Of a stretch of 64,000 nucleotides of DNA, positions 50,805 to 59,849 are shown piece by piece. Made by a program: the position numbers and the translations under genes. Source of the stretch: an uncultured Selenomonadales bacterium (GTDB lineage: Bacteria; Bacillota; Negativicutes; Selenomonadales; Selenomonadaceae); contig CAMZHX010000010.1 of the NCBI GenBank assembly GCA_947307055.1, forward strand, positions 21,448-85,447. The letters are read 5' to 3'. The notes below the pieces were generated by a model that made no database searches, was not told where the DNA came from, and saw nothing but the letters and a program-made list of their open reading frames with translations. Within the stretch, counting starts at the first letter, position 1. The number at the start of each line of letters is the position of its first letter.

Positions 50805-53433
50805 GTTGTTTAATCCTCTGTTCGAGCGACGAAATTTTTTCCTTAGCGGCGACGAGTTTATCGCGTTCTGCCTGCACGACTTCGGGTGGTGCTTTGCTCA
50901 AAAATCTTTCGTTGCCGAGTTTACCTTCCGTCGACGCCGCGCTCTTGCGAAGTTTTTCCAGCTCCTTAGTTAGACGGGCGATTTCCTTTTCCGTGTCGAT
51001 TAGTCCTTCGAGCGGCAAGAATATTTCCAGCCCGTCAACTATTCCGCTCATTGCGTGCGGCGGCTTTTCCTCCGCGAATGTTATCGGCTCCGCGAACGTC
51101 AACACCCCTATATAATGCGCGTAAGTCCGCAATGTCTCGGCGTATTCGGGGCGCGTCACCTTGAGCACTAACGCCGCTTTTTTGCGCGAATCTATTCCGA
51201 GTTCCGCCTTCAAGTTGCGTATCGTCCTAACCGCGTTGAATATCACGTTCGAGATTTCCTGTACATCTTCCGTCGCTAGGTCGCTGAGCTCGTCGGTCGT
51301 CGGGTACGCCGCTAACATGATTGAGCCTTGCGCGTTGGGAAGTTTTTGGCGTATGACTTCTGTTAAAAACGGCATGAACGGATGCAGCAATCGCAACGCC
51401 ATTTCGAGCACCGTCGCCAACACGAATAACGCTGTCGCCTTAGCGCGTTCGTCCGAGCCGTAAAGCCGCGCCTTTGTCAGCTCAATGTAATAATCGCAGA
51501 AGTTAAACCAAATGAACTCGTACAGCAAATGCGCCGCCTCGCCCAGCTCGAACCGTTCCAAATTCCGCGTCACGCCAGCTGTCGTTATGCTTAAGCGTTG
51601 CAATATCCATTTGTCCGCCAGTTCCAAATCATCGGGCGACGGCTTAAAGTTTTTGTCGAAGCCCTCCAAGTTCATGAGCAAAAATCTTGACGCATTCAAA
51701 ATTTTATTCGCGAAATTCCGCGCAGATTCGACCTTCGACCAGTAAAACCTCAAGTCGTTGCCGGGCGTGTTGCCAGTCACCAACATAAAGCGCAAACTGT
51801 CCGCGCCGTATTTCTCAATAACCTCGACCGGGTCAATGCCGTTGCCGAGCGATTTTGTCATTTTGCGCCCCTGTTCGTCGCGAACCAAACCATGTATAAA
51901 TACATGCCGGAACGGGACTTCGCCGCGAAATTTCAAGCCCATCATGACCATGCGCACGACCCAGAAGAAAATTATATCGTAGCCCGTGACGAGGACGCTT
52001 GTTGGGTAAAATGTTTTAAGTTCGGGCGTGTCATTCGGATAGCCGAGCGTGCTGAACGGCCACAACGCTGAACTAAACCACGTATCTAAAACGTCTTCCT
52101 CACGGCGCAAATTTTTTCCGTGACAATGCGGGCACTCGTCAACGTCATGCTCCGAAACAATCATCTCGCCGCAGTCGTCGCAATACCACGCCGGAATTTG
52201 ATGTCCCCACCACAGCTGCCGACTTATGCACCAGTCGCGAATATTTTCCAACCAGTTGACGTAAATTTTCGTGAAGCGTTCGGGAACAAACTTCAACGCG
52301 CCGGACTTGACAGCCTCAATCGCAGGCGCGGCGAGCGTCTCCATTTTAACAAACCATTGCTTGCTGATGAGCGGCTCAACGGTCGTATGACAGCGCGAGC
52401 AATGCCCGACGGCGTGTTCATAGTTCTCGACCTTGACGAGGTAGCCGCCCGCTTGCAAATCCTCGACGATAACTTTGCGGCATTCGTAGCGGTCGAGCCC
52501 AGAATATTTGCCGAGCCCGTCAGACATCGTGCCGTTATTCTCGATAACTTTGACCTGCTCCAAGTCGTGGCGAAGTCCCATTTCAAAATCGTTGGGGTCG
52601 TGAGCCGGAGTAACTTTGACTGCGCCCGTGCCGAAATCTTTGTCGACGTAGGAATCGGCGAACAGCGGAATTTCGCGATTGACCAGTGGCAGAATCAAAG
52701 TTTTGCCGACAAGATTTTTATAGCGTTCGTCGTCGGGGTGAACGGCAACGCCCGTATCGCCTAACATAGTTTCGGGGCGCGTCGTCGCGACTTCAACGTA
52801 GCCGCTGCCGTCCTTGAACGGATAACGCAAATGCCATAAATGCCCTTGCTCGGTCTCGTGCTCAACTTCAATATCGCTAAGGGCGGTGTTACACTTCGGA
52901 CACCAGTTGGTAATTCGCCGCCCGCGATAGATTAAGCCTTCGTTGTAGAGCTGGACGAAAACTTTTCTGACGGCCGCCGAGCAGCCCGCGTCCATAGTGA
53001 AGCGTTCGCGCTCCCAGTCGCAACTACTTCCCAACGTGCGCAGTTGATAGGAAATGCGGTTGCCGAATTTTTCTTTCCACTGCCAGACGCGCTCCAGAAA
53101 TTTTTCGCGGCCGAGTTCGTAGCGATTAGTGCCCTCAGCGCGGAGGCTCTCCTCAACCTTAGCTTGCGTAGCAATGCCCGCGTGGTCGGTGCCCGGCATC
53201 CACAAGGTGTTATCGCCCTTCATGCGGTGATAGCGAATCAAAATGTCCTGCAAAGTTTCATCGAGCGCGTGCCCCATATGCAGTTGCCCCGTGACGTTGG
53301 GCGGCGGAATAACTATGCAGTAAGGCGCGCCTTTAGCGTCGGCTGTTGTGTGGAAATTTTTATCTCGTTCCCACGCCGCGTAAATTTCCTTCTCAAAATT
53401 TTGCGGCTCGTAGGTCTTGGGTATGTTGTTCAA
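50791..53433 (-). CDS. valS: Valyl-tRNA synthetase
   Basis: 880 residues. Class I motifs HMGHALDETL (HIGH-like) and KMTKSLGNG (KMSKS-like), with the editing domain between them (ATTRPETMLGDTGVAVHPDDERY) and the C-terminal coiled-coil ending RIKQLENL. The TTG at 53433 lies eight bases from GGAGG. No T-box leader sequence is seen in the 146 bases upstream; a plain promoter is found instead. Confidence 0.97.
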   Translation of the reverse strand: MNNIPKTYEPQNFEKEIYAAWERDKNFHTTADAKGAPYCIVIPPPNVTGQLHMGHALDETLQDILIRYHRMKGDNTLWMPGTDHAGIATQAKVEESLRAEGTNRYELGREKFLERVWQWKEKFGNRISYQLRTLGSSCDWERERFTMDAGCSAAVRKVFVQLYNEGLIYRGRRITNWCPKCNTALSDIEVEHETEQGHLWHLRYPFKDGSGYVEVATTRPETMLGDTGVAVHPDDERYKNLVGKTLILPLVNREIPLFADSYVDKDFGTGAVKVTPAHDPNDFEMGLRHDLEQVKVIENNGTMSDGLGKYSGLDRYECRKVIVEDLQAGGYLVKVENYEHAVGHCSRCHTTVEPLISKQWFVKMETLAAPAIEAVKSGALKFVPERFTKIYVNWLENIRDWCISRQLWWGHQIPAWYCDDCGEMIVSEHDVDECPHCHGKNLRREEDVLDTWFSSALWPFSTLGYPNDTPELKTFYPTSVLVTGYDIIFFWVVRMVMMGLKFRGEVPFRHVFIHGLVRDEQGRKMTKSLGNGIDPVEVIEKYGADSLRFMLVTGNTPGNDLRFYWSKVESARNFANKILNASRFLLMNLEGFDKNFKPSPDDLELADKWILQRLSITTAGVTRNLERFELGEAAHLLYEFIWFNFCDYYIELTKARLYGSDERAKATALFVLATVLEMALRLLHPFMPFLTEVIRQKLPNAQGSIMLAAYPTTDELSDLATEDVQEISNVIFNAVRTIRNLKAELGIDSRKKAALVLKVTRPEYAETLRTYAHYIGVLTFAEPITFAEEKPPHAMSGIVDGLEIFLPLEGLIDTEKEIARLTKELEKLRKSAASTEGKLGNERFLSKAPPEVVQAERDKLVAAKEKISSLEQRIKQLENL

Positions 53434-53466
53434 AGCTTGCTCCTCCCATTTGTGAAATTATTTGCA

Positions 53467-53495
53467 ATAATAAACTACCGCCGCTTTAAAGTCAA
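53467..53495 (-). promoter_or_regulatory. Promoter of valS
   Basis: On the minus strand TTGACT (53495-53490) and TATTAT (53472-53467) with a 17-base spacer, 33 bases before the valS start codon. Confidence 0.65.
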
Positions 53496-53519
53496 TTAGG
53501 CGGGCGTTATGCGCGCTTG

Positions 53520-53548
53520 TTGAAAAAATTTATTGCCTGTGATAGACT
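53520..53548 (+). promoter_or_regulatory. Promoter of the DUF535 gene
   Basis: TTGAAA (53520-53525) and TAGACT (53543-53548) with a 17-base spacer and an extended -10 TGA. Followed by a family B repeat and the start codon. Confidence 0.55.
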
Positions 53549-53557
53549 GCGGAAAAC

Positions 53558-53584
53558 AATTAGGAATTAGGAATTAGGAATGAG
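53558..53584. repeat. Heptamer repeat, family B, copy 3
   Basis: CAATTAGGAATTAGGAATTA then GGAATGAG: three ATTAGGA units that run into the ATG at 53580, so the last AGGA is the only ribosome-site-like sequence in front of this gene. Confidence 0.75.
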
Positions 53585-54503
53585 TAATTTTATTGAGCTT
53601 GGGAAAAAAATTTACGACATAAACAATCCGCGCGAGGCGCATCGCTTTGCAGTCTTCGTGGCGAGATGTTGCTTGCACCCGCATCGCATGAGCCGCCTTG
53701 AAAAATTTTTCGAGCAATCGGAGCTGATGAAAAAAATCGCGGCGGGCTATCCGTTTGTATACGAGCAGGCGACGCGAGCATTTTTTTATTATCGGTCGAC
53801 GTTCGAGGAGCGGGCGCGGCTAATCGAGGAGCACATGCAATTTTTATCGGCGCGGCTCAACGAAGAATTTCTGCTGAAACTTTACGGCGATAAAAAAATC
53901 GAACTTTGGCGAATGCCGCTCGACGAAACTTTAGGCTATATGCGATTGGTGATGTGCGCGGAGTCGGGGCAGCGTAAGGAAGGTTTAGCGGCGGTCATGC
54001 TCAACTTGCCCGACGAGACGCCCATTTATCAAATTTTGTTTTGGATAGCGCGGACTCACGACGGTAAGTGGGCAATGTTTATAGGCGCGATGCAAGGTCC
54101 GAACGTCGACGACGCTAAAGAACTCGTCAAGCGCATTACCAAAAAATGTCACGCCTACCGCACGAAGAATTTGATTTTGTACGCCGCGCAGGCTATCGCG
54201 AGGAGTTTAGGCGTCGAGAAAATTTTTGCCGTCACGAACGAGGGCTATTACGCAAATAATCACGTGCGCCGCGACAGGAAATTGAAAACGTCGTTCAGCG
54301 ATTTTTGGCAAGAAGCGGGCGGCATTCCAACTAGCGACAAAAGATTTTATGAGTTGCCGCTTGTCGAGACGCGCAAAACTTTTGAGGAAATACCGAGCCA
54401 TAAGCGGGCGGCGTATCGTCGGCGATTTGCTTTGCTCGACGAGTTGGACGCGGCGATTGATGAGACTTTGCGAGGTTTTAGAAATGCGGATTGCGATATT
54501 TGA
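53580..54503 (+). CDS. VirK/YbjX family (DUF535) protein
   Basis: 307 residues. MFIGAMQGPNVDDAKELVKRITKKCHAYRTKNLILYAAQAIARSLGVEKIFAVTN and the ending EEIPSHKRAAYRRRFALLDEL fit the VirK/YbjX family, whose members are tied to virulence, LPS and resistance to peptides in enterobacteria, with unknown biochemistry. ATG at 53580. The glycosyltransferase gene starts in its 3' end, so they form one unit. Confidence 0.8.
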   Translation: MSNFIELGKKIYDINNPREAHRFAVFVARCCLHPHRMSRLEKFFEQSELMKKIAAGYPFVYEQATRAFFYYRSTFEERARLIEEHMQFLSARLNEEFLLKLYGDKKIELWRMPLDETLGYMRLVMCAESGQRKEGLAAVMLNLPDETPIYQILFWIARTHDGKWAMFIGAMQGPNVDDAKELVKRITKKCHAYRTKNLILYAAQAIARSLGVEKIFAVTNEGYYANNHVRRDRKLKTSFSDFWQEAGGIPTSDKRFYELPLVETRKTFEEIPSHKRAAYRRRFALLDELDAAIDETLRGFRNADCDI

Positions 54504-55617
54504 AAACATAATGACGCCGGGCGGGCACGAGGTCGAGTTCGATAGGATTTTGGTTGAGGAATTTCGCGCACTCGGTCACGAGGTCGAATTTTACGTCCCG
54601 CAGAATTTCCGCTTCCAATTCGATTACAAAACGCCCGTCAATCGTCTCAGGGGCGACGCCGTGACTTATACGAACTCGCGCGGGTTGAAAAAAATTTTTG
54701 CGGCGGCTAAGCGCGAAATAAATCGCCAACGCTGGTACAGTCAACTTTTCGCCGCGCAGAAAAATTTCGACGCGCTAATTATCCCGACTTCGACCTACAG
54801 ATATTTGCGGGCTCTCAATCACAGCGACTTGAAAAAAATTTCCGTGCCGCTGATTTTCATTTTACACGGCATTAACCCGACGGAAGCTCCGAAATTTTTG
54901 GCGGCGGCTGATAAACTCGCGGGCAACAAAAACATTAAACCGATCGTGCTGACTTTTACCGATAACATTTTCGGCGAGCGGCGCGACAATATCTCCACGA
55001 TTTACCCGCCGACTTATACCGCACGAGATTTGAAAGTTATTCCGAGAATTTCTGCGGCGGGCGAAATTTTGAAAGTCGGCTTCTTTGGGCAGTATCGTCG
55101 CGAAAAAAATCTGCGCGGGCTGTTGGAAGTTTTTTTGAAGGGCAACTACACGCGCAAGATTGAATTGCAAGTGCAAGGCTCGACGATGCACGAGGAGGAC
55201 GCGCAGGACTTTGAAAAAATTATCGCGCAATATCGCGGCGTCAAAGGGCTTAGCTTTTTGCACAAGGGCTTAATCGGCGCGGAGTGGCAACAAAAAATTT
55301 TGGAGGTCGACGCGCTGTTGATGCCGTATTCCGCAAAGCGTTATCTTTATCATTGGGGCGGTATGCTTTTCACGGCGATAGGATTCGGCAAACCCGTCGT
55401 CGCAAGTAACGACATGAACCCCGAAGTTTTCGACCTCTACCGCGTCGGCGAGACTTTCGAGAGCGGCAATCTCGACGACCTCTCGCGAGTGCTCGAAACT
55501 TTTATTAACGACTTCGATAAGAATTTCCCGACGTATGAAAAAAACTTGCGGGCGGCGGGCGAAGATTTTTCCCCGACAAATTTTGCGCGGCGGCTCGAAA
55601 AGATTATAAGAGGCTAA
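54484..55617 (+). CDS. Glycosyltransferase (GT-B, group 1-like)
   Basis: 377 residues. MRIAIFENIMTPGGHEVEFDRI at the start and KVGFFGQYRREKNLRGLLEVF with IGFGKPVVASNDMNPEVFDL later are typical of GT4-type enzymes with a C-terminal UDP-sugar site. The frame extends to 54349, but the ATG at 54484 has GCGAGG upstream and follows the family start. Overlaps DUF535 by 20 bp. Acceptor and sugar unknown. Confidence 0.82.
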   Translation: MRIAIFENIMTPGGHEVEFDRILVEEFRALGHEVEFYVPQNFRFQFDYKTPVNRLRGDAVTYTNSRGLKKIFAAAKREINRQRWYSQLFAAQKNFDALIIPTSTYRYLRALNHSDLKKISVPLIFILHGINPTEAPKFLAAADKLAGNKNIKPIVLTFTDNIFGERRDNISTIYPPTYTARDLKVIPRISAAGEILKVGFFGQYRREKNLRGLLEVFLKGNYTRKIELQVQGSTMHEEDAQDFEKIIAQYRGVKGLSFLHKGLIGAEWQQKILEVDALLMPYSAKRYLYHWGGMLFTAIGFGKPVVASNDMNPEVFDLYRVGETFESGNLDDLSRVLETFINDFDKNFPTYEKNLRAAGEDFSPTNFARRLEKIIRG

Positions 55618-55620
55618 GCT

Positions 55621-55914
55621 ATGGAAAATTCTCAAAGGTTAATAGAGTGGGACGAAAATAAAAATCGCTTGAACAAAATAAAACATGGTGTCGACTTTAA
55701 TCAAGCCGCCAAAGTTTTTGAGGATAATTTTCGCCTTGAGGAAATTGACGAGGAACACAGCGAAGAAGAAATCCGATATATTACAATCGGTCGCGTTAAT
55801 GATATTTTGTTCGTGGTTTATACCGAGCGCGAAGAAGTTACAAGACTAATTTCTGCTCGACGCGCTACTAAAAAAGAAAGGGTGAAATATTTATGTCAGT
55901 CGTTAGAGTTATAA
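55621..55914 (+). CDS. BrnT-family toxin
   Basis: 97 residues with the full BrnT pattern: IEWDENKNRLNKIKHGVDFNQAAKVFED, FVVYTEREEVTRLISARRATKKERVKYL. BrnT is the RelE-fold RNase toxin of the BrnTA type II system. The gene starts 3 bases after a glycosyltransferase stop, and its own stop overlaps the next small gene, the likely antitoxin, by 22 bp. Confidence 0.88.
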   Translation: MENSQRLIEWDENKNRLNKIKHGVDFNQAAKVFEDNFRLEEIDEEHSEEEIRYITIGRVNDILFVVYTEREEVTRLISARRATKKERVKYLCQSLEL

Positions 55915-56111
55915 TAAATGAACCCTCGCCGCCGACAGAATCGGAGATAAAAAAGTTTAAAGAAGACGCTTTGAAAGAATTGGCAACAATAAATGATTCG
56001 GACGAGAAAATTTTTTGCGACGAAGATTGCCCCGAATTGACAGAAAAACAACTTGCAAGGCTAATGCCTGTTCACGCTCGAAAAAAAGAATATCGCCTTG
56101 CCGCTCAATAA
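55893..56111 (+). CDS. Probable antitoxin of the BrnT pair
   Basis: 72 residues, acidic (FCDEDCPELTEKQLARLMP), translated from an ATG within the toxin 3' end after AAAGGG. Placement and size fit an antitoxin. The sequence does not show the RHH-type end expected of classical BrnA; it resembles the short antitoxins with a DEDCPELT motif that accompany some BrnT toxins. Confidence 0.65.
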   Translation: MSVVRVIINEPSPPTESEIKKFKEDALKELATINDSDEKIFCDEDCPELTEKQLARLMPVHARKKEYRLAAQ

Positions 56112-56129
56112 TTATTTTGGAGGAATGGA

Positions 56130-56909
56130 ATGGCTAAAGTATCCGTGCTGATTTTGGCGAAGAACGAGGAAAAATTTATCGGCGCGTGCATAAAGAGCGT
56201 CAAAGATTTTGCGGGCGAAGTCGTTGTTATCGACGACTTCAGCAGCGACGCGACCGCGCAGATTTCCAAAGATTTGGGAGCGCGGGTGATTCAACACGGG
56301 CTAAACGGCGATTGGGGCGGTCAGCAAACTTTTGCTATACAACAGGCGCAGTTCGATTGGGTATTTTTCATCGACGCTGACGAACGAGCTACGCCTGAAC
56401 TTTCCGCCGAAATAAAAAAAGTCCTCGACCGCGACGACAAAAATTTTGCGTACCGAACGGCGCGACTTAGTTATTTTTGGGGTCAACCTCTCAAGCATGG
56501 CGGCTGGTTCCCCGATTACGTCACGCGACTTTTCCCGACGAAGGGCAGTTACGTCACGGGCTTTGTCCACCCGCAAATTCATCACACTTGCACCGAAAAA
56601 GATTTCGCCGAGTCCGCCTACCTCGTCCACTATCCCTATCGCGATTGGAATCACTATTTCAACAAGCTCAACATGTACACGACGCTTGCCGCCAAAAAGG
56701 CTCACGAGCAAGGCAAGTCGGCAAATATTTTGGATATGATTCTGCACCCGTTTTGGGCAAGCTTCCGAATGTATTTTTTACGCGGCGGCTTCCTCGACGG
56801 GCGAATCGGTTTCATATTGGCCGGCTTCCACTACTTTTATACAATGGCTAAGTATGTCAAACTTTACTACTACGGCAAAGAAAATGTTCACGTCACGGAG
56901 CAAGCGTGA
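56130..56909 (+). CDS. Family 2 glycosyltransferase (WaaE/KdtX-like)
   Basis: 259 residues. VSVLILAKNEEKFIGACIKSVKDFAGEVVVIDDFSSDAT and FFIDADERATPEL (DxD) are GT2 motifs, and the long HYPYRDWNHYFNKLNMYTTLAA part is typical of LPS core glucosyltransferases of the WaaE type. A C-terminal hydrophobic segment is present. ATG after GGAGG. Confidence 0.88.
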   Translation: MAKVSVLILAKNEEKFIGACIKSVKDFAGEVVVIDDFSSDATAQISKDLGARVIQHGLNGDWGGQQTFAIQQAQFDWVFFIDADERATPELSAEIKKVLDRDDKNFAYRTARLSYFWGQPLKHGGWFPDYVTRLFPTKGSYVTGFVHPQIHHTCTEKDFAESAYLVHYPYRDWNHYFNKLNMYTTLAAKKAHEQGKSANILDMILHPFWASFRMYFLRGGFLDGRIGFILAGFHYFYTMAKYVKLYYYGKENVHVTEQA

Positions 56910-57015
56910 CGCTTGACCCAGTGAGCGCGATTGACCGCCCGATAATTTAAACGTTATCGCCGCGCCGGAATGTTGCGCATTTCTAGCATAAAAATTTTTC
57001 ACAAAGGAATCCGAT

Positions 57016-58071
57016 ATGTTTAAAAATATTTTGGTCAACGCGCTGGTAAATTTGGGCGACGTGGTGCTGACAACTTCCGCACTCGCGCTCATCAAGAAAA
57101 ATTTCCCCGACACGAAAATTACAATGCTCGTCAAACCCGTCGTCAAAGATGCCGTCATTGATAATCCTGTCGTCGACGACGTGATTGTTTTGGATTACAA
57201 AGCTAAGGAAAATTCTTTCCGGAAAATGCGCGAGCTAGTCAAAGAAATTCGGAGGCGGAAATTTGATTTGGCTATTTCGTTCGATAGGAAACTGCGTCCC
57301 GCGCTGATAACTTTTTTTGCAAGGATTCCGCGACGCGTCGTCCCGTCTAAAGTTTTCGACGATAACAAAAGCCGCGTGACTTTGCTTTATACCGACGTTG
57401 TGGAGATTTCGCACGACCTCAACAAGACTTTGCAGGCCGAAACTTATCAAGAAATCGTCCGCAAATTTTTTAACATAAAAGGTCACGCCGAGCCTGTCTT
57501 CCCGAAAAAAATTTCGCCCGTCGCCGATAAATTACTTGCTTGCCTCCCCGCCGCCAAATTTAAAATCGCGTTGTGTGTCAAGGGGACTTTCCCGCTGAAG
57601 ACTTGGAGCAAAGAATATTTCGCCGAAGTCGTCCGCGAGCTCAGGAAAAATTACGACGCGGCATTTTTTATAGTCGGTGCGCCTAACGACAGAGATTACG
57701 CCGACGAAGTCATTGCCGAGATTGGCGGCGGCGTTGAAAATTTTTGTGGCGAAACTTCGCTTACCGATTTGGCTGAACTTTTCCGCCGCGCAGATTTGTT
57801 TATCACGGTCGACACCGGAGCAACTCACATTGCCGCCACGACTGGTATTAAAATGGTAACGATGTACGGCTGCACGAGCCCCGACCGCTGGCACCCCATT
57901 AACAAAAATGCTATCGCCCTCACGAGTCGCGAGCCTTGTTGCCCATGCACTTATCGCGCTGAACAATGTCCGACCTATCCTAAGCCCGCTTGCTTGCAAA
58001 ACGTCACGCCCGACCAAGTCTTAAAGGTAATTAGGAATTTGGAATTTGGAGGGGGTAATGGAAATGAATGA
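57016..58071 (+). CDS. Family 9 glycosyltransferase (heptosyltransferase-like)
   Basis: 351 residues. NILVNALVNLGDVVLTTSALALIKKNFPDTKI, CVKGTFPLKTWSKEYFAEVV and FITVDTGATHIAATTGIKMVTMYGCTSPDRWHP match GT9 (ADP-heptose:LPS heptosyltransferase family). A Cys-rich stretch (CCPCTYRAEQCPTYPKPACLQNV) follows. The C-terminal RNLEFGGGNGNE is encoded by a family B repeat. nth starts within its end. The 106-base gap before it holds nothing else seen. Confidence 0.87.
   Translation: MFKNILVNALVNLGDVVLTTSALALIKKNFPDTKITMLVKPVVKDAVIDNPVVDDVIVLDYKAKENSFRKMRELVKEIRRRKFDLAISFDRKLRPALITFFARIPRRVVPSKVFDDNKSRVTLLYTDVVEISHDLNKTLQAETYQEIVRKFFNIKGHAEPVFPKKISPVADKLLACLPAAKFKIALCVKGTFPLKTWSKEYFAEVVRELRKNYDAAFFIVGAPNDRDYADEVIAEIGGGVENFCGETSLTDLAELFRRADLFITVDTGATHIAATTGIKMVTMYGCTSPDRWHPINKNAIALTSREPCCPCTYRAEQCPTYPKPACLQNVTPDQVLKVIRNLEFGGGNGNE
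58026..58060. repeat. Heptamer repeat, family B, copy 4
   Basis: GGTAATTAGGAATTTGGAAT then TTGGAGGGGG: decayed ATTAGGA units at the end of the GT9 gene that also give the strong GGAGG of nth. Confidence 0.6.
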
Positions 58072-58690
58072 CGCCATTAAACTCGAAGAGCTACGGATTT
58101 TGGAGGAGACTTATCGCGGCGCAGTCCCGCAACTGAAATTTGATTCGGTCTTTGAACTTTTGGTCGCGGTGATTTTGTCTGCGCAGTGCACCGATAAACG
58201 CGTCAATCAAGTCACGCAAATTTTATTCCCGCTTGCCAATTCGCCCGAAAAAATTTTGCAACTCGGTCAGCCGCGCCTCGAAGAAATCATCAAACCTTGC
58301 GGCTTATCGCGCTCGAAGGCAAAACATATCGTCGAGAGCTCAAAACTTTTGCTGGAAAATTACGGCGGCGAAGTTCCTAGCGATTTCGACGAGCTGATAA
58401 AATTGCCTGGCGTGGGCAGGAAAACTGCTAATGTCGTTACGAGCGTCGCTTTTCAAACGCCCGCCATTGCCGTTGATACTCATGTTTTCCGCCTAGCCAA
58501 TCGCATGAAACTTGCCGAAGGCAAGACGCCCCTTGAGGTCGAACTCGGCTTGCAGAAAATTATTCCGTGCGAGAAATGGTCAGCGGCTCATCACTGGCTG
58601 ATTTGGCACGGACGAGAAATTTGTAAGGCGCGTAATCCCAAATGCAATGATTGCCCACTGTCGAAAGTTTGCCCGTCGTCGCAAGTATAA
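58058..58690 (+). CDS. nth: Endonuclease III
   Basis: DNA glycosylase/AP lyase for oxidised pyrimidines. Helix-hairpin-helix LPGVGRKTANVV, catalytic VDTHVFR (Asp) and a C-x7-C-x2-C-x5-C iron-sulfur site at the C-terminus (CKARNPKCNDCPLSKVC). The ATG at 58058, five bases after GGAGG, or at 58064 is the real start; a TTG at 58046 is part of the ribosome site. Confidence 0.95.
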   Translation: MEMNDAIKLEELRILEETYRGAVPQLKFDSVFELLVAVILSAQCTDKRVNQVTQILFPLANSPEKILQLGQPRLEEIIKPCGLSRSKAKHIVESSKLLLENYGGEVPSDFDELIKLPGVGRKTANVVTSVAFQTPAIAVDTHVFRLANRMKLAEGKTPLEVELGLQKIIPCEKWSAAHHWLIWHGREICKARNPKCNDCPLSKVCPSSQV

Positions 58691-58694
58691 ATTT

Positions 58695-59594
58695 TTAATC
58701 GATTGCACCGCGCTTGATAAGGAAAATGTCGCCTCTATTCCCTAATGGCGAATTTGATGGAGTTAATGTTGGCAAAGTTTCGAGCGGATACAAAATTTGC
58801 TTTCCCTTTTCAATAAGGACAAAATGTGAATAATATTTTGCGAGCAATGCTATCATTTCTTCAAAAGCTCCAGATTTTCTCCAAGCTCCCACGTTACATT
58901 CCGCAAAAATCGGCGCAGGATTTTCTTTGAGTAAATTTTTCGCACCGAGCAATACTTGCGGCTCAAAACCTTCCGTGTCAATCCAAATGTATCTGATGTC
59001 TTGCGCGGCTAGTTTGTTTTCGTCAAGGTAAGAATCAAGCGGGATAATTTTAATGATTTGAGGTATCATATCGTCTTGATATTGAAAAACGCTATTGTAG
59101 CCAGGATCATCTAGCCGCCTATACAATGTCATTTCGTCAAATTTGTTGCCGAGTCCGCAGTTTACAATGTCAATATTACTTTCTAAATCATTCAGAATTA
59201 AATTCACATGCAAGAGCTTAAAAGTTTCTGTATCGGACTCGAAGGCAAGTGCTCTTAGATTCGGCGTAAATTTCTTCAAAAAATAAATACTTGTCGTGCC
59301 GATGTTCGCGCCCAAGTCGAGAAAATATCCCGCGCTGTCATCGACGTTGTAATATTTCTTCGCCAGCTCATGGAAAATTTTCATAGAGCCCTTAGCCCAA
59401 TTAACGCGCTTGATATACATATTTCGCATAATCGCATTATCGGCTGAAGTTGCAACATAGGAAAGCTCTTCGAGCGTACACGTGACAAAATAATTAGAAC
59501 GGCGGTTGTTAAGGTAATCGTACCAATGACGAATATTTTCTCTGATATAATTATCCGGCTTCGTTATTGTGAAAATTGCTTCGGGGTTTTGCAT
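58695..59594 (-). CDS. FkbM-family methyltransferase
   Basis: 299 residues. FLDLGANIGTTSIYF (SAM site), AFESDTETFKLLHVNLILN and IIPLDSYLDENKLAAQDIRYIWIDTEGFEPQVLLGAKNLL are FkbM hallmarks. Such enzymes O-methylate sugars of surface glycans or flagellin. The ATG directly follows the TAG of the small upstream gene. It converges on nth with a gap of 4 bases. Confidence 0.88.
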   Translation of the reverse strand: MQNPEAIFTITKPDNYIRENIRHWYDYLNNRRSNYFVTCTLEELSYVATSADNAIMRNMYIKRVNWAKGSMKIFHELAKKYYNVDDSAGYFLDLGANIGTTSIYFLKKFTPNLRALAFESDTETFKLLHVNLILNDLESNIDIVNCGLGNKFDEMTLYRRLDDPGYNSVFQYQDDMIPQIIKIIPLDSYLDENKLAAQDIRYIWIDTEGFEPQVLLGAKNLLKENPAPIFAECNVGAWRKSGAFEEMIALLAKYYSHFVLIEKGKQILYPLETLPTLTPSNSPLGNRGDIFLIKRGAID

Positions 59595-59849
59595 CTAGCT
59601 GTTAACATCTGACGCATAAATAATCTTTTCGTGCGGCAAATTTAAAAGTTCAATGGTAGTCTCGAAAAAATTTCTCATGCCCTGTTCAAAAATCAACAAC
59701 CAATCCCATTTATCCTGCTCTAATAAAATTTTTGGTACGGGCTCGGCAGGTGTTATCTTGCCGACGATTTCAATATTGTCCTTATCAGCAGCTTGTTCAA
59801 ACCACAAATTACTCACGTCAAGATAATCCCAAAGCAACACTTTAAACAT
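59595..59849 (-). CDS. Small protein between the radical SAM and FkbM genes
   Basis: 84 residues (MFKVLLWDYLDVSNLWFEQAADKDNIEIVGKI...), no family recognised. The frame extends to 59954, but the ATG at 59849 has GGAGG six bases upstream. It resembles the short N-terminal parts found fused to some FkbM proteins. Overlaps the radical SAM stop by 8 bp and abuts the FkbM start, so all three should be co-transcribed. Confidence 0.65.
   Translation of the reverse strand: MFKVLLWDYLDVSNLWFEQAADKDNIEIVGKITPAEPVPKILLEQDKWDWLLIFEQGMRNFFETTIELLNLPHEKIIYASDVNS

Noticed and set aside
53434..53579. T-box leader for valS
   Set aside because: The 146-base gap has no T-box sequence or large hairpin; a simple promoter is seen.
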